This document shows, piece by piece, positions 17,838-28,223 of a stretch of 64,000 nucleotides of DNA. The translations under genes and the position numbers were made by a program. The first letter of the stretch is position 1; each line of letters begins with the position of its first letter. The notes under the pieces were generated by a model. That model saw only the letters and a program-made list of their open reading frames with translations, made no database searches and was not told where the DNA came from. The stretch spans positions 546,623 to 610,622 of the forward strand of contig NZ_JAUOQT010000003.1 of assembly GCF_030547245.1 (NCBI RefSeq), in the 5' to 3' direction. Source of the DNA: Oceanihabitans sp. 2_MG-2023. Lineage in GTDB: Bacteria > Bacteroidota > Bacteroidia > Flavobacteriales > Flavobacteriaceae.

Positions 17838-19013
17838 ATGAATCCATCGGCAAGTGGCTGGATAAACAAACTGCTAAAAATACTAGAGACCAACAATACT
17901 CTAGAACAAACAACAACACATGCTTTTTATTTAGCATTAAGAGAAAGCGGATTTATTTATGGAAATAATATAGATATAGTTAAAAAAATATTTGTAAAAA
18001 AAGATTTCACAAATGAAGAAATTTGCAAAACCAATCTCTTTCTATCCTTATATTTCTCTCATAAAAAGTTAGATGATTCTGAAAATTTTATAGATAGTAT
18101 CATCGAATTCTATACTAAAATTGAAGAATATAAGTCCTCCTACTTTAAAGAGCTTTTAGGAGAAAAAAAATCTGCAGGATTACTAGAAAAAATAATTCAT
18201 AAACGTGTTTTAATTGATGACAACCTCATCTCTAAAAGCTTTAATTATTTTATTACTAATGCATTATTATATATAGATGTTCTTGCTTACAAGCATTACT
18301 TAAAGACTAAAACGATAACCGTAAATTATATTAAGAATTTAGAATCTTCGCTAGAAACTATTGTTTTATCTGCATTAAATGCTAAACAAACCAAGAGTGA
18401 ATATGATACTAGTTTAATAAAGTTATTTGAGCAATCTTTACGTTTTCAAAAAAAATACAACATTACATATAATGAAGCGATTACATTTATTCAAAGTGAA
18501 TTAGAAACACAATACATACTAGATATGGCGTGTATGGCTACTTGGACAGACGCTTCTATAGACAAAAAGGAATATGAATTTTTAAATCAGTTAGGAATAG
18601 ATTTAAAACTAGAACAACAAAAAGTTAACGAAGCTATTACAGCAATAACGTTATTTTACAATACCTATAAAGAACAAATTATTTTACTTGGATCTAAAAA
18701 TATTGTAAAAACTTTTTACGATAATTCTAGTAAAATGGTTAGCAAGCTGATTTCTAGAAATAGCAAACGTCTATATAAAGAATTAGGTGAAAGTAAAGAA
18801 TTGATGCTCTTAATTTCGCAATCTACCATTAGAGATTTAAATGATGAAGAACAGAAAAAAGTACAGGGACAGTTATTAGATATATTTAAATCGATACCAA
18901 GTTTAGCTATATTTTTACTTCCTGGTGGCGCTTTATTACTTCCTTTAGTAATAAAATTTATACCCAAATTATTACCTAGCGCTTTTGATGATAATAGAAT
19001 TGAAGACGATTAA
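17838..19013 (+). CDS. LETM1-related protein
   Basis: A 391-residue protein rich in helices. The C-terminal part (about 350-391), with DIFKSIPSLAIFLLPGGALL and a hydrophobic stretch ending IPKLLPSAF, resembles the LETM1 membrane segment and the start of its ribosome-binding-like domain. In Flavobacteriia such proteins are annotated as LETM1-related biofilm-associated proteins; I cannot test the biofilm link. The middle (about 225-290) has a TerB-like helical pattern (DMACMATWTDASIDKKEYEF). It is convergent with the LytTR gene, 2 bp apart. Confidence 0.7.
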   Translation: MNPSASGWINKLLKILETNNTLEQTTTHAFYLALRESGFIYGNNIDIVKKIFVKKDFTNEEICKTNLFLSLYFSHKKLDDSENFIDSIIEFYTKIEEYKSSYFKELLGEKKSAGLLEKIIHKRVLIDDNLISKSFNYFITNALLYIDVLAYKHYLKTKTITVNYIKNLESSLETIVLSALNAKQTKSEYDTSLIKLFEQSLRFQKKYNITYNEAITFIQSELETQYILDMACMATWTDASIDKKEYEFLNQLGIDLKLEQQKVNEAITAITLFYNTYKEQIILLGSKNIVKTFYDNSSKMVSKLISRNSKRLYKELGESKELMLLISQSTIRDLNDEEQKKVQGQLLDIFKSIPSLAIFLLPGGALLLPLVIKFIPKLLPSAFDDNRIEDD

Positions 19014-19015
19014 AA

Positions 19016-19771
19016 CTACTCTAACCATGTTTTAAAATCTTTAACTCGCTCTCTAGCAACTATTACTTCTTGCTCGTTATAGGAATTTAATTTTATTTGC
19101 AAACGCGAATTAGTATAACTTACCATATCTTTTATTGCCTGAATGTTTACAAAAAACTTTCTGTTAATTCGGAAAAATTGTTGTGGTTCTAATTCGTCTG
19201 TTAATTGTTCTAGTGTGGTATCAAGTAAATAATTTCTTCCTTCTGAAGTATGCAAATAAGTACCTTTGTTTTCACTATAAAAGCACTCAATATCTTCAAT
19301 ATTTATTAATTTTAAATGCTGGCCTACTTTTACCGAAAAACGTTTTTTGTATTCGCGTTCTATTGGGTTTACAAGTAATTTTTTAATATCATTAAAATCT
19401 AAAGTAACACTTTTTTGTTCTGGGATTCTGGATTTGTACTTAGAAACTGCTTTTTCTAAATCTTCTTCATCTATAGGTTTCAATAAATAATCGATACTAT
19501 TTAACTTAAAAGCTTGTAATGCATATTCATCATAAGCTGTTGTAAATATTACAGCCGATTGAATATCTATGGTTTCAAAAATCTCAAAAGACAATCCATC
19601 ACTTAATTGAATATCTAAAAATATAAGATCGGGATGCGCATTATTTTGAAACCAAGCTATAGACTCTTCCACAGAGTGCAACATAGTATCTGCTGTTAGG
19701 TTAAGACTATCTAACATACGCTGCAATCTTCTAGCAGATGGTTTTTCGTCTTCTATAATAAGTACTTTCAT
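19016..19771 (-). CDS. LytTR-family response regulator
   Basis: DNA-binding response regulator of 251 residues. The receiver domain (1-118) has the acidic pair in IIEDE, phospho-acceptor Asp53 (FLDIQ) and the switch Thr and Lys (FTTAYDEYAL, LLKPID). The LytTR domain (about 145-250) has KRFSVKVGQHLKLI and QFFRINRKFFVNIQAIKDM. It is the natural partner of the LytS-like kinase two genes upstream, with two 2TM-domain genes between them. Confidence 0.95.
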   Translation of the reverse strand: MKVLIIEDEKPSARRLQRMLDSLNLTADTMLHSVEESIAWFQNNAHPDLIFLDIQLSDGLSFEIFETIDIQSAVIFTTAYDEYALQAFKLNSIDYLLKPIDEEDLEKAVSKYKSRIPEQKSVTLDFNDIKKLLVNPIEREYKKRFSVKVGQHLKLINIEDIECFYSENKGTYLHTSEGRNYLLDTTLEQLTDELEPQQFFRINRKFFVNIQAIKDMVSYTNSRLQIKLNSYNEQEVIVARERVKDFKTWLE

Positions 19772-19796
19772 AAAAGTGGTATTATCGATTATTAGT

Positions 19797-20141
19797 TTAT
19801 TGCCAATTTTGTTGTTGTTCTTCTTTTTCTAAAATTTTTTTAATCTTTCGTTCTTCCCATGCCTTCCCTAAAAATACATTTCTTCCAAAAACACCTAAAA
19901 AATGAAAAAATAAACCAATTCCCCAATAAAAAACTGTAGAAAAAACATTAAATGTCCAAAAATTTTCTCTTTCTACATTTAATGAAATCATATAAAGAAT
20001 TACAATATTGATTACTATATATGATAATAAATGCCAGTAAAAACCTTTTATTTGTCCTACACGTTTCTTCGCTTTTAAGTAAGCTTCTTCTTTACTAAAT
20101 TGGTTATTGTTATAGCTTTCTATATGTTGTGTTTGTTTCAT
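19797..20141 (-). CDS. 2TM-domain protein
   Basis: A small membrane protein, 114 residues from the ATG at 20141 (the open frame to 20258 overlaps the previous gene). After a charged N-terminus comes the 2TM domain: AYLKAKKRVGQIKGFYWHLL, two membrane segments (about 44-62 and 74-92), then the basic tail WEERKIKKILEKEEQQQNW. The same domain is in the gene upstream and at the C-terminus of the kinase, so the three are a tandem duplication. Role unknown; a partner of the kinase is likely from context. Confidence 0.88.
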   Translation of the reverse strand: MKQTQHIESYNNNQFSKEEAYLKAKKRVGQIKGFYWHLLSYIVINIVILYMISLNVERENFWTFNVFSTVFYWGIGLFFHFLGVFGRNVFLGKAWEERKIKKILEKEEQQQNWQ

Positions 20142-20151
20142 CTTTATTTTG

Positions 20152-20481
20152 TTAATCCCAGTTTTGAAACTTTTTCTCTTGTTCCATAAACTTTTTAATT
20201 TTTTGTTCTTCCCATTTACTCCCAAAAACAAAATTTGGTAAGAAAACAGAAAGCGCATGAATAATTATTGCAATACCCCATGTACCAAATGTTATAAAAT
20301 TACGAAACTGAAAATAACTTTCCCCTGGATCTAAGTTTTTAATGTTTATAAATACAAGCATGATATTTATAACAATATAAATCATCAAGTGTGTATAAAA
20401 ACCTTTAATTCGTTTTACTTGTTTTCTTGCATGCGCAATGCGTTCGTTATTTAAATGATTTGAATCCATAATTAGCTCCAT
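20152..20481 (-). CDS. 2TM-domain protein
   Basis: A 109-residue membrane protein (an ATG at 20469 would give 105). It has the 2TM pattern RIAHARKQVKRIKGFYTHLM, two membrane segments (about 31-49 and 67-87) and the tail WEEQKIKKFMEQEKKFQNWD. The start overlaps the 3' end of the kinase gene by 10 bp, which implies translational coupling. Confidence 0.88.
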   Translation of the reverse strand: MELIMDSNHLNNERIAHARKQVKRIKGFYTHLMIYIVINIMLVFINIKNLDPGESYFQFRNFITFGTWGIAIIIHALSVFLPNFVFGSKWEEQKIKKFMEQEKKFQNWD

Positions 20482-21809
20482 TTATTTTGTTGTTCTTCTT
20501 TTTCTAAGATTTCATTTATTTTACGTTCTTCCCATGTTTTACCATAACCAAATACTGTAAAAGCATGAATTATTATACCCATTCCCCATCCAAAGAGAGG
20601 AAACCAAAACCATTGGAAATTCCAGGATGTGGAGTAGTTAATAAATATTAAAAATGGAATTACTAGACAATACGAGGTTAAATTTCCGTAAAATCCTTTA
20701 ATTTCTTCTACGCGTTTTTTTGCTCTATAATAAGCGTCTTCTTTTGTGTTTGTGTTTATACGTTCCATACTTGTGATTTGTTTTGTAAGCATTGGTATTG
20801 CTACTGCAAAACGGCTTGCTTCTTGATTGATATTTACTTTTTTTGTGGTTAATAATTGGTAGCGTTGCATGATATTACTTAAACCTACTCCACTACTCTT
20901 TTTAACTATTTGCTTTACCTGCAAATTATTTTCTACTACTAGATTTCCATTGGTTTCATAAATTTTTATGTGTAATGGCTTACTAGATGTTACGATGTTA
21001 TGTTTTACAGCATTTTCTAATAAAAGTTGTAACGATAATGGTACTACTTTGCTTTCTGGGTTTGTAGCTTGTTCTGGAATTTCAAAAACAATACTATCTT
21101 CAAATCGCATTTTTAAAAGCGACATGTATGTTTTTGCAAAAGCTAATTCTTCATCTACAGTAACTAAATCTTTGTTTTTTTGCTCTAAAACATAACGATA
21201 TACCTTAGAAAGTGATGTTGTAAATTTTTGTGCATTACCTGGATTTTCTTCAATTAAACTGGTTAATACATTTAAACTATTAAATAGAAAATGTGGATCT
21301 AATTGATTTTTTAAAGCATCAAACTTTGCACTTGCCGTACCTGCAATTACCTTTTGCTCTTTTACTTTTTGTTGCTGTAACTTGGCGAAGAAATAAAAGG
21401 CATGAAAAGTAATAACAATAGACAATGTAATCCAGATTCCAAAAGAATAATTTCTCCAACTTTCTTTAGCTAAAAAAGCTTCAAAAGTTGTACCATCATA
21501 AACCAATGCCGTAAGTACTCTTAATATAAACAAACCAATAATGGTTATTATAATAGAGCCTACAATTCCTATTATAACACGCTTAATGCTAACACCGTTT
21601 TTAGTATTCCAAGTTCTTTTTTCTAAATAGTTAAAATAATACATATTAGAATAGCCTAATACAAATGCATATAACTGATAAAAGCTAAAGTTGATTAAAA
21701 GTGCATTGGTGCTTTTAAAAGCAAATCCGTTATAAGAGGCATTTCCTATTACAAATACCAGGCAACCAATTGCAAAGGTGATTAGTATATTTTTTATGTA
21801 TTCATTCAT
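20472..21809 (-). CDS. LytS-type sensor histidine kinase fused to a 2TM domain
   Basis: A 445-residue sensor kinase. The N-terminal membrane part has four hydrophobic segments (about 7-24, 38-58, 78-102, 124-142). The His_kinase domain follows with His173 in QLDPHFLFNSLN and an ATPase part with LLLENAVKHN and a SGVGLSNI G-box. Unusually, residues about 355-445 form a 2TM domain (YYRAKKRVEEIKGFYGNLT, two membrane helices, WEERKINEILEKEEQ) like the two small genes that follow. The fusion suggests that the small 2TM proteins can dock to or compete with the kinase. The kinase call is firm; the docking idea is inference. Confidence 0.92.
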   Translation of the reverse strand: MNEYIKNILITFAIGCLVFVIGNASYNGFAFKSTNALLINFSFYQLYAFVLGYSNMYYFNYLEKRTWNTKNGVSIKRVIIGIVGSIIITIIGLFILRVLTALVYDGTTFEAFLAKESWRNYSFGIWITLSIVITFHAFYFFAKLQQQKVKEQKVIAGTASAKFDALKNQLDPHFLFNSLNVLTSLIEENPGNAQKFTTSLSKVYRYVLEQKNKDLVTVDEELAFAKTYMSLLKMRFEDSIVFEIPEQATNPESKVVPLSLQLLLENAVKHNIVTSSKPLHIKIYETNGNLVVENNLQVKQIVKKSSGVGLSNIMQRYQLLTTKKVNINQEASRFAVAIPMLTKQITSMERINTNTKEDAYYRAKKRVEEIKGFYGNLTSYCLVIPFLIFINYSTSWNFQWFWFPLFGWGMGIIIHAFTVFGYGKTWEERKINEILEKEEQQNKWS

Positions 21810-21834
21810 AAGGATTGGTATCTATTTTATACTA

Positions 21835-22455
21835 TTATTTACAGCTTTTTATAATTTCTTGAGCACGTTCTCTTCCCCAGTTTGGATGAAATTCTGTTTC
21901 TGGTTTAAAGGTAGTAAAAAGTTGTAAAGCTCTTTCTGCTTCTTTACAAAATGGCTGTATATCATTGCCAAAATAACGTGCACCTCCAATATTCCAATCG
22001 GCTTTACTCAAAACAACTCTAGGATTGTTTGGTGCTATTTTTTCTGCTTGCGCATACAATGCCATTACTTTACCAGAAAGCAACATACCATAGGTTGCAC
22101 CATCACTTGCTACATAAACGGTATGTAATAATGCCTGCATGACCATAATTTCTGGATTATCTATAGATATTGCTGATGCTTCGTTTAAAAAGTCTTGTGC
22201 TTGATTTAATTGTGCTTCTAAAGCTTTTGCATCTTTTAACTTAGTAAAACCATCTAAAATTAAAGTTTCTGCTGCATAATAAGGAGGTAACCAATTGTCT
22301 GGTTCAGCTTTTGCTATACGCTCAAAAAGTTGAGAAGCCTCAATAGGATTAGTTTTCCAAAGCTCTAATGCTTTATGCATTCCTTGTTCGTATTTGGTTT
22401 GTGCTGTAACTAAACTTGTTATTAATAAAGTTACGATGATAATTAGATGTTTCAT
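21835..22455 (-). CDS. Secreted TPR-like protein of unknown function
   Basis: A 206-residue protein from the ATG at 22455 with a signal peptide (about 1-18, SLVTAQ). Helical pairs such as KALELWKTNPIEASQLFERI and the motif WLPPYYAAETLI suggest degenerate TPR repeats. It lies between the kinase and a TonB receptor on the same strand, 25 bp before the kinase. No enzymatic motif is seen. Confidence 0.65.
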   Translation of the reverse strand: MKHLIIIVTLLITSLVTAQTKYEQGMHKALELWKTNPIEASQLFERIAKAEPDNWLPPYYAAETLILDGFTKLKDAKALEAQLNQAQDFLNEASAISIDNPEIMVMQALLHTVYVASDGATYGMLLSGKVMALYAQAEKIAPNNPRVVLSKADWNIGGARYFGNDIQPFCKEAERALQLFTTFKPETEFHPNWGRERAQEIIKSCK

Positions 22456-22553
22456 TTTTAGTTTGCTTTTTATGTTATACAAATATCTATTGTTTTCGGT
22501 TGTTTAAAAAAAATGCATTACTGAACTGTTATTATTTTAGGACAGACTGTTAT

Positions 22554-24704
22554 CTATAAATTATTTAACTGATTATCATTTCCTTTTTCGCTGATAGTCC
22601 AGAAGAAACCAACAAAAAAGAATTGATCTGTTGCAGGGCGTAAACTTCTACTAGCGAAATTGCCATTTATATCTGGTGTATTTGCATACTGGTATCCGTT
22701 TACATTTTTAAAACCTAAGACATTATTTACCGATAAATACAGTATTTTTTGGGGAGAAAGTAAATAGGCCCAATTTAAACTTAGATTATTATAGGATTTT
22801 GTTGTGGCGTTTAAAAAGCCTGTTTCATTAGGGTTGGTATACGTTCTTCCAGAAGCAAAAGCATAACTTAAACCTACTTGACTTTTCCAATTGTCAATCC
22901 AATATTTACCAACTACAGATAGATTGTGTGTGTTTGCAAAATTAGGTTGTGCTGCATTAGGATAGTTTTTATAATCTCTTTCACTATCTAAAAGCGAATA
23001 ACTCACCCAATAATCTACATTTTTTATGTTATTATTATCTCGCCAAAACAAATCAATTCCTTTTGCAAATCCTTTTCCTTGATTATTATAATTAGCATCA
23101 AAACTTACAAACTCACTATCGTATTTTACTAAATCTGTATAGTCTTTTAAATATGCTTCCGCTCTAAAAATTTGCTTATTGTTATTATACTGATAGTTTA
23201 AAATATAATGAGAAGTATGCTGTGCTTGCAAATTAGTTTCAAACTTTAAAATATCAGAATTCGGATTCTGATAAAAATCACCATAGGCTAAAGAAACTTG
23301 GCTTTTCTCTGAAATTTTATACGCCATAGAAACTCTTGGAGAAAGAGTAATGGCATCAAACAAAGCGCTATATTCTAAACGCAAACCTGCTTTTAAGGCT
23401 AGATTTTTTGAAAAGAAAATATCTGCTTCTGTAAAAGCTGCACTTATATTATTATTAAATCCGTAATCTACAGAAGGTATCGAGTTATCTTCATAATTTT
23501 CATTAAAATCGGTTGCTAAATATTCTGCTCCAAAGTTTAATTTAAAACGATTATTAAATTTATGTTTCAATTTTACTTTACCATGAAAAGAATTTTGAGT
23601 GTCATTAATATCGGAAGCATCCACTTTAATTTTATTATTAGCATTTGTATAACTCATTCCTGTTTGTAACGTCCAAGAATCACCTAACATTCCTTTGTAA
23701 GAACCATTAAAATATAAATTGTTATTATTTAGTTTAATAGAAACACCATCTGGGTTATTAATATCTTCCTGAATTAATTCAAAACGACTAGCATCAAAAG
23801 CCGTGTATAGTTTTAACATTCCGTTATTTGTTTTCTGACGAAATACAGCCTCTCCAGAAGCCGCTTCTACAGGCTTTATCCATTCATTTCTTCCTTTAAA
23901 AATAGCATTATAAGGAGCTAAATTTATATACGAAGCATTTACACTTAACGAATTGTTTTCCCATTTTTGTGTATTACCAAGTCCTAGTCCAACACTCATA
24001 ATACTAATATCGGTTTTTTCTTGATCTGGTTCTCCAGTAGTATTTAAAAGTAGCACGCTAGACAATGCTTGACCATATTCTGCAGAATATCCTCCAGTAG
24101 AAAAAGTAATGCCATCAAACAGAAATGGAGAATAGCGTCCGCGAGTTGGTGTATCATTGGTCGTTGGGCTATAAGGTGTAAATACTTTTATGCCATCAAT
24201 AAAAATTTGAGTTTCTTCAGCTTCACCTCCACGCACAAAAAGCCTTCCATCCTCAGCAACTGTTGTAGTTCCCGGTAAGGTTTGTAAAGCACCTACAAAA
24301 TCACCCAAAGCACTAGCTGTAGTTACCACATCTAAAGGTTTTAGCACATTAACTTTAGAATTATCTCCTGCAGAAAATGTTCCTGCAGAAAGAATTACAG
24401 CATCTAGAGAATTAATATCTTCTCGAAGTTGAATTTTTAAATCTTTCATATAAGAAATAGCGCCAAGCATTGTATAGGTTTCAAAACCTACAAAGGAAAC
24501 GATTAAGTTTTGTGTTCCTTTTTCTGTGGTTTTAAATGAAAACTCTCCTTTATCATTAGTTGTAGCTCCATCATAAGTGCCTTCTAAATAGACATTCGCT
24601 AGTGCAATTGGATTTTTATTTACATCTGTAACTATTCCATTAATGGTTTGTGCAGAAAGTGTAAAACTGAATAAAAAAATGAAAATTAGTGCTGTTTTTT
24701 TCAT
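22554..24704 (-). CDS. TonB-dependent receptor with carboxypeptidase-like domain
   Basis: Outer-membrane receptor of 716 residues: signal peptide (1-19, TLSAQ), carboxypeptidase-like domain (about 20-105), plug (about 110-225, with DGRLFVRGGEAEETQIFIDG) and a beta-barrel rich in Asn/Tyr strands. The last strand region (FFFVGFFWTIS) is followed by an unusual hydrophilic tail EKGNDNQLNNL, so the normal terminal Phe is not at the end. Substrate unknown. Together with the TPR protein and the two-component system downstream it may be a regulated uptake unit. Confidence 0.88.
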   Translation of the reverse strand: MKKTALIFIFLFSFTLSAQTINGIVTDVNKNPIALANVYLEGTYDGATTNDKGEFSFKTTEKGTQNLIVSFVGFETYTMLGAISYMKDLKIQLREDINSLDAVILSAGTFSAGDNSKVNVLKPLDVVTTASALGDFVGALQTLPGTTTVAEDGRLFVRGGEAEETQIFIDGIKVFTPYSPTTNDTPTRGRYSPFLFDGITFSTGGYSAEYGQALSSVLLLNTTGEPDQEKTDISIMSVGLGLGNTQKWENNSLSVNASYINLAPYNAIFKGRNEWIKPVEAASGEAVFRQKTNNGMLKLYTAFDASRFELIQEDINNPDGVSIKLNNNNLYFNGSYKGMLGDSWTLQTGMSYTNANNKIKVDASDINDTQNSFHGKVKLKHKFNNRFKLNFGAEYLATDFNENYEDNSIPSVDYGFNNNISAAFTEADIFFSKNLALKAGLRLEYSALFDAITLSPRVSMAYKISEKSQVSLAYGDFYQNPNSDILKFETNLQAQHTSHYILNYQYNNNKQIFRAEAYLKDYTDLVKYDSEFVSFDANYNNQGKGFAKGIDLFWRDNNNIKNVDYWVSYSLLDSERDYKNYPNAAQPNFANTHNLSVVGKYWIDNWKSQVGLSYAFASGRTYTNPNETGFLNATTKSYNNLSLNWAYLLSPQKILYLSVNNVLGFKNVNGYQYANTPDINGNFASRSLRPATDQFFFVGFFWTISEKGNDNQLNNL

Positions 24705-24843
24705 GTTATTTAGTGGTTTAATTTGATTGATACTACAAAGATGTAACAGAAAGTATATACTAGAAATTAATAATTACCGAATTGTTAAATAACATTACCG
24801 AGATGTAAAACAATGAAAACACATATTTTTTATACTAGATAAA

Positions 24844-25554
24844 ATGTCTAACTTTAAACTAAAATCTAAAAGGATGCAACAAGAACATGAAAATGACAAT
24901 CCGCAATTAATATCTTATAACCTTTTAAGGCAACTCATTGGACTCCTAGGCATTGTACTACCAATATTATTAGTGGTTGGTGCTTTTTATTATGGCAACT
25001 GTGAGATTGTACAGAGTTCTATTAGTGATTACTACCACACTAAAATGCGAAATATACTTGTAGGTGTTTTATGTGCTGTAGCTTTTTTTATGTTTACCTA
25101 TAAAGGTTATGATATTAGAGATAGTATTGCTGGAAATTTAGCATGTATATTTGCTATAGGAGTTGCGTTTTTTCCAACAGGTGTAGATACTGTTTCAGAA
25201 TGTGCAGAACAATGTATTGTTTATGAAGATTGGATAAAAACCGTTCACTTTACCTTTGCAGGATTATTTTTTGCTACACTTATTTACTTTTCTTTAATTT
25301 TATTTCCAAAATCTAAAGCATCAAAAAATCATTTAAGCAATAAAAAGAAAAAACGTAATACTATTTTTCATATTTGCGGATATGTGATGATCTCTTGTAT
25401 TGTTTTAATAGCACTTTACTTTTTTTACTTGCAAGAGCGATTCCCTGAATTGCAACATTTAGATCCTGTATTCTGGCTAGAAAGTATTGCGCTTTGGGCT
25501 TTTGGTATTTCTTGGCTTACAAAAGGACAATTGATTTTTAAGGATAAGGATTAA
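24844..25554 (+). CDS. Six-helix membrane protein, DUF998-like
   Basis: A 236-residue membrane protein with about six hydrophobic segments. It contains SSISDYYHTKMRNILVG and FFPTGVD, which recall DUF998-type proteins; I am not certain of the family. The Cys-containing loop SECAEQCIVYEDW between helices 3 and 4 may face the periplasm. It is divergent from the TonB receptor, and the next gene on its strand starts 84 bp later. Confidence 0.6.
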   Translation: MSNFKLKSKRMQQEHENDNPQLISYNLLRQLIGLLGIVLPILLVVGAFYYGNCEIVQSSISDYYHTKMRNILVGVLCAVAFFMFTYKGYDIRDSIAGNLACIFAIGVAFFPTGVDTVSECAEQCIVYEDWIKTVHFTFAGLFFATLIYFSLILFPKSKASKNHLSNKKKKRNTIFHICGYVMISCIVLIALYFFYLQERFPELQHLDPVFWLESIALWAFGISWLTKGQLIFKDKD

Positions 25555-25638
25555 ATATTTTAAACTTTTTAGAATTTTTAAAATTTTTAAATCATATTAG
25601 AAGATTAATTATCTTTATAAATTAAACCATTATTTTTT

Positions 25639-26583
25639 TTGAAAAAAACAGGATTCTTCATCGTTTTAGTGCTGCTGCTTATTGTTGTTTGTTTTGGTTA
25701 TAAAGACATTCCTTTAGATAAGTTAAAAGAAAAATATGCCAATACAGCCTCTAAGTTTATTTCTGTAAATGGCATGGATATTCATTATAGAGATGAAGGA
25801 ATTGCTAACGATTCTTTACCTATTGTTTTAATTCATGGTACAGGAGCTAGTTTACATACTTTTAATGCTTGGACAGAAGATTTAAATAAAGAACATCGTG
25901 TTATTAGAATGGATTTACCTGCTTTTGGTTTAACCGGTCCTTTTCCAGATAGAGATTACGCCATAAAAAACTATGTGCAGTTTATTGAAAACTTTCTTAG
26001 TACTTTACATGTAAACAAATGTATTTTGGCAGGAAACTCTTTAGGCGGAAAAATAGCCTGGAGCTACACCCTTGAAAACCCTAAAAAAGTAGATAAACTA
26101 ATACTTATAGATGCCCTAAGTTATCCTACCGAAGCTAGAAGTGTTCCTTTGGCATTTACACTTGCAAAGATTCCGATATTAAACAAAGCTTTAACTTTTA
26201 TTACACCAAAATTCATGGCAAAATCTAGCGTAGAAAATGTCTATGCAAATAAAACTAAAGTTACAGATGCGCTAGTAGAACAGTATTTTGAACTTCTGTT
26301 AAGACCAGGAAACAGGCAAGCTTTTGTAGATAGAATCATGCAAGAAAACACTTCTGATTCCTATAAAAAAATTAGTACGATTAAAACACCAACACTTATT
26401 CTTTGGGGAAAGGAAGACTTATTAATTCCTGTAAGTAATGCATATAAACTGAAAAGAGATTTATCTAATAGCTCCTTAGTCATTCTAGACCAAACGGGCC
26501 ATGTACCAATGGAAGAAAGCCCTAAAAAAAGCTTACAAGCAATAAAAGATTTCTTAGGTTTAAGACATACAAAGCATTACTAA
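25639..26583 (+). CDS. Alpha/beta hydrolase, membrane-anchored
   Basis: A 314-residue hydrolase with a TTG start and an N-terminal hydrophobic segment (about 4-20) that is a signal anchor. The fold elements are present: oxyanion-hole motif LIHGTGAS, nucleophile elbow GNSLGG (Ser near 134), acid in LWGKEDLLIP and His in QTGHVPMEES. It could be an esterase or epoxide-hydrolase-like enzyme; substrate unknown. It ends at a bidirectional terminator shared with guaB. Confidence 0.87.
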   Translation: MKKTGFFIVLVLLLIVVCFGYKDIPLDKLKEKYANTASKFISVNGMDIHYRDEGIANDSLPIVLIHGTGASLHTFNAWTEDLNKEHRVIRMDLPAFGLTGPFPDRDYAIKNYVQFIENFLSTLHVNKCILAGNSLGGKIAWSYTLENPKKVDKLILIDALSYPTEARSVPLAFTLAKIPILNKALTFITPKFMAKSSVENVYANKTKVTDALVEQYFELLLRPGNRQAFVDRIMQENTSDSYKKISTIKTPTLILWGKEDLLIPVSNAYKLKRDLSNSSLVILDQTGHVPMEESPKKSLQAIKDFLGLRHTKHY

Positions 26584-26603
26584 CTAAAATATAATATCAA
26601 AAA

Positions 26604-26625
26604 AATTCCCGCTTTCGCAGGAATT
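26604..26625. terminator. Bidirectional hairpin between hydrolase gene and guaB
   Basis: AATTCC (26604-26609) pairs with GGAATT (26620-26625), with an extra GC pair inside. The A-run upstream gives a U-tract for the minus-strand guaB transcript. Confidence 0.6.
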
Positions 26626-26679
26626 AATGGTTTTATATACTATTAAAATAGGTTGCTATTTTAACTAGCATTTCACTTC

Positions 26680-28152
26680 TTACCTAGAATAATTAGGAGA
26701 TTCTTTAGTAATAGTAACATCATGCGGATGGCTTTCGTTAATTCCTGAAGCTGTAATTTTTACAAACTGTCCTTGATCTTGAAGTGTAGCGATATTTTTA
26801 GACCCACAATATCCCATTCCTGCACGTAAGCCTCCTACAAATTGATGAATACTTTCATAAAGTTCTCCTTTGTATGGCACACGTCCAACAATTCCTTCTG
26901 GTACTAATTTTTTAATATCATCTTCAACATCTTGAAAATACCTATCTTTACTTCCTTTCTTCATAGCTTCTACAGAGCCCATTCCTCTATAGGATTTAAA
27001 CTTTCTTCCTTCGTAAATAATAGTTTCTCCTGGAGACTCTTTAGTTCCTGCTAGTAAAGAACCTAACATTACTGTATCGGCTCCTGCAGCTATAGCTTTT
27101 GGTATATCTCCTGTATAACGAATACCTCCATCTGCAATTACTGGTACACCAGAACCTTTTATTGCTGCAGCTACTTCTAATACTGCAGAAAACTGAGGAA
27201 ATCCAACTCCTGCAACTACACGAGTAGTACATATAGAACCTGGTCCAATACCTACTTTTACCGCATCTGCTCCAGCTTCTACCAAATATTTAGCTGCTGC
27301 ACCTGTTGCTATATTACCAACAATCACGTCTAATTGGGGAAATTTCTTTTTTACTTCTTTTAAAACACTAACCACACCTTTGGTATGTCCATGTGCTGTA
27401 TCAATAATAACAGCATCAACTCCAGACTTCACTAGAGCTTCCGTACGTTCTACAGCATCTGCAGTTACTCCTAATGCAGCTGCAACACGAAGTCTACCAT
27501 AAGAATCTTTATTAGAAATTGGTTTTTGTGTAAGTTTAGTAATATCTCTAAAAGTAATTAAACCAGCTAATTTAAAATCTTCTTCTACAATAAGTAATTT
27601 TTCAATTTTATGCTCGTTTAAAATACCTTCTGCATCTTGTAAAGAAGTTCCAACTGGAGCAGTAACAAGGTTTTCGCTTGTCATCACTTCAACAATTGGT
27701 CTTGCATTATCTTTTTCAAAACGTAAATCTCTGTTGGTAACAATTCCTTTTAATGTTCCGTTTTCGTCTATAATAGGTATTCCTCCAATACTATGCTCTG
27801 CCATATTTTGCTTAGCATCTAGAACTTTTGCATCTAGTGTTAAAGTAACAGGATCTGTAATCATACCACTTTCGGCACGCTTTACCTTTCTAACTTCATT
27901 AGCTTGTTGGGCAATCGTCATGTTTTTATGTAAAACACCTATTCCTCCTTCTCTAGCAATAGCGATAGCCATAGCACTTTCGGTAACAGTATCCATAGCA
28001 GCAGATACAATAGGAATATTTATAGTAATATTACGTGAAAATTTTGTTTGAATATTGACTTCGCGTGGTAGTATTTCAGAAAAAGCTGGAACTAAAAGTA
28101 CATCATCGTACGTTAAACCTTCTCCTACAATTTTGTTGTTGTGTGCTGTCAT
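26680..28152 (-). CDS. guaB: IMP dehydrogenase
   Basis: Oxidises IMP to XMP with NAD, the committed step of GMP synthesis. The protein has 490 residues, the usual bacterial length. A TIM barrel is split by two CBS domains (about 95-210). Catalytic Cys308 lies in [11 protein letters not shown], the flap in [10 protein letters not shown] and the phosphate-binding loop in [12 protein letters not shown]. All key residues are intact. It appears monocistronic. Confidence 0.97.
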   Translation of the reverse strand: MTAHNNKIVGEGLTYDDVLLVPAFSEILPREVNIQTKFSRNITINIPIVSAAMDTVTESAMAIAIAREGGIGVLHKNMTIAQQANEVRKVKRAESGMITDPVTLTLDAKVLDAKQNMAEHSIGGIPIIDENGTLKGIVTNRDLRFEKDNARPIVEVMTSENLVTAPVGTSLQDAEGILNEHKIEKLLIVEEDFKLAGLITFRDITKLTQKPISNKDSYGRLRVAAALGVTADAVERTEALVKSGVDAVIIDTAHGHTKGVVSVLKEVKKKFPQLDVIVGNIATGAAAKYLVEAGADAVKVGIGPGSICTTRVVAGVGFPQFSAVLEVAAAIKGSGVPVIADGGIRYTGDIPKAIAAGADTVMLGSLLAGTKESPGETIIYEGRKFKSYRGMGSVEAMKKGSKDRYFQDVEDDIKKLVPEGIVGRVPYKGELYESIHQFVGGLRAGMGYCGSKNIATLQDQGQFVKITASGINESHPHDVTITKESPNYSR

Positions 28153-28223
28153 GTTGCAATTAGAATTAATTGCATGCTAATATACGACAATAATTAGGAT
28201 ATGCATTTTAAGATACAGTTAAA

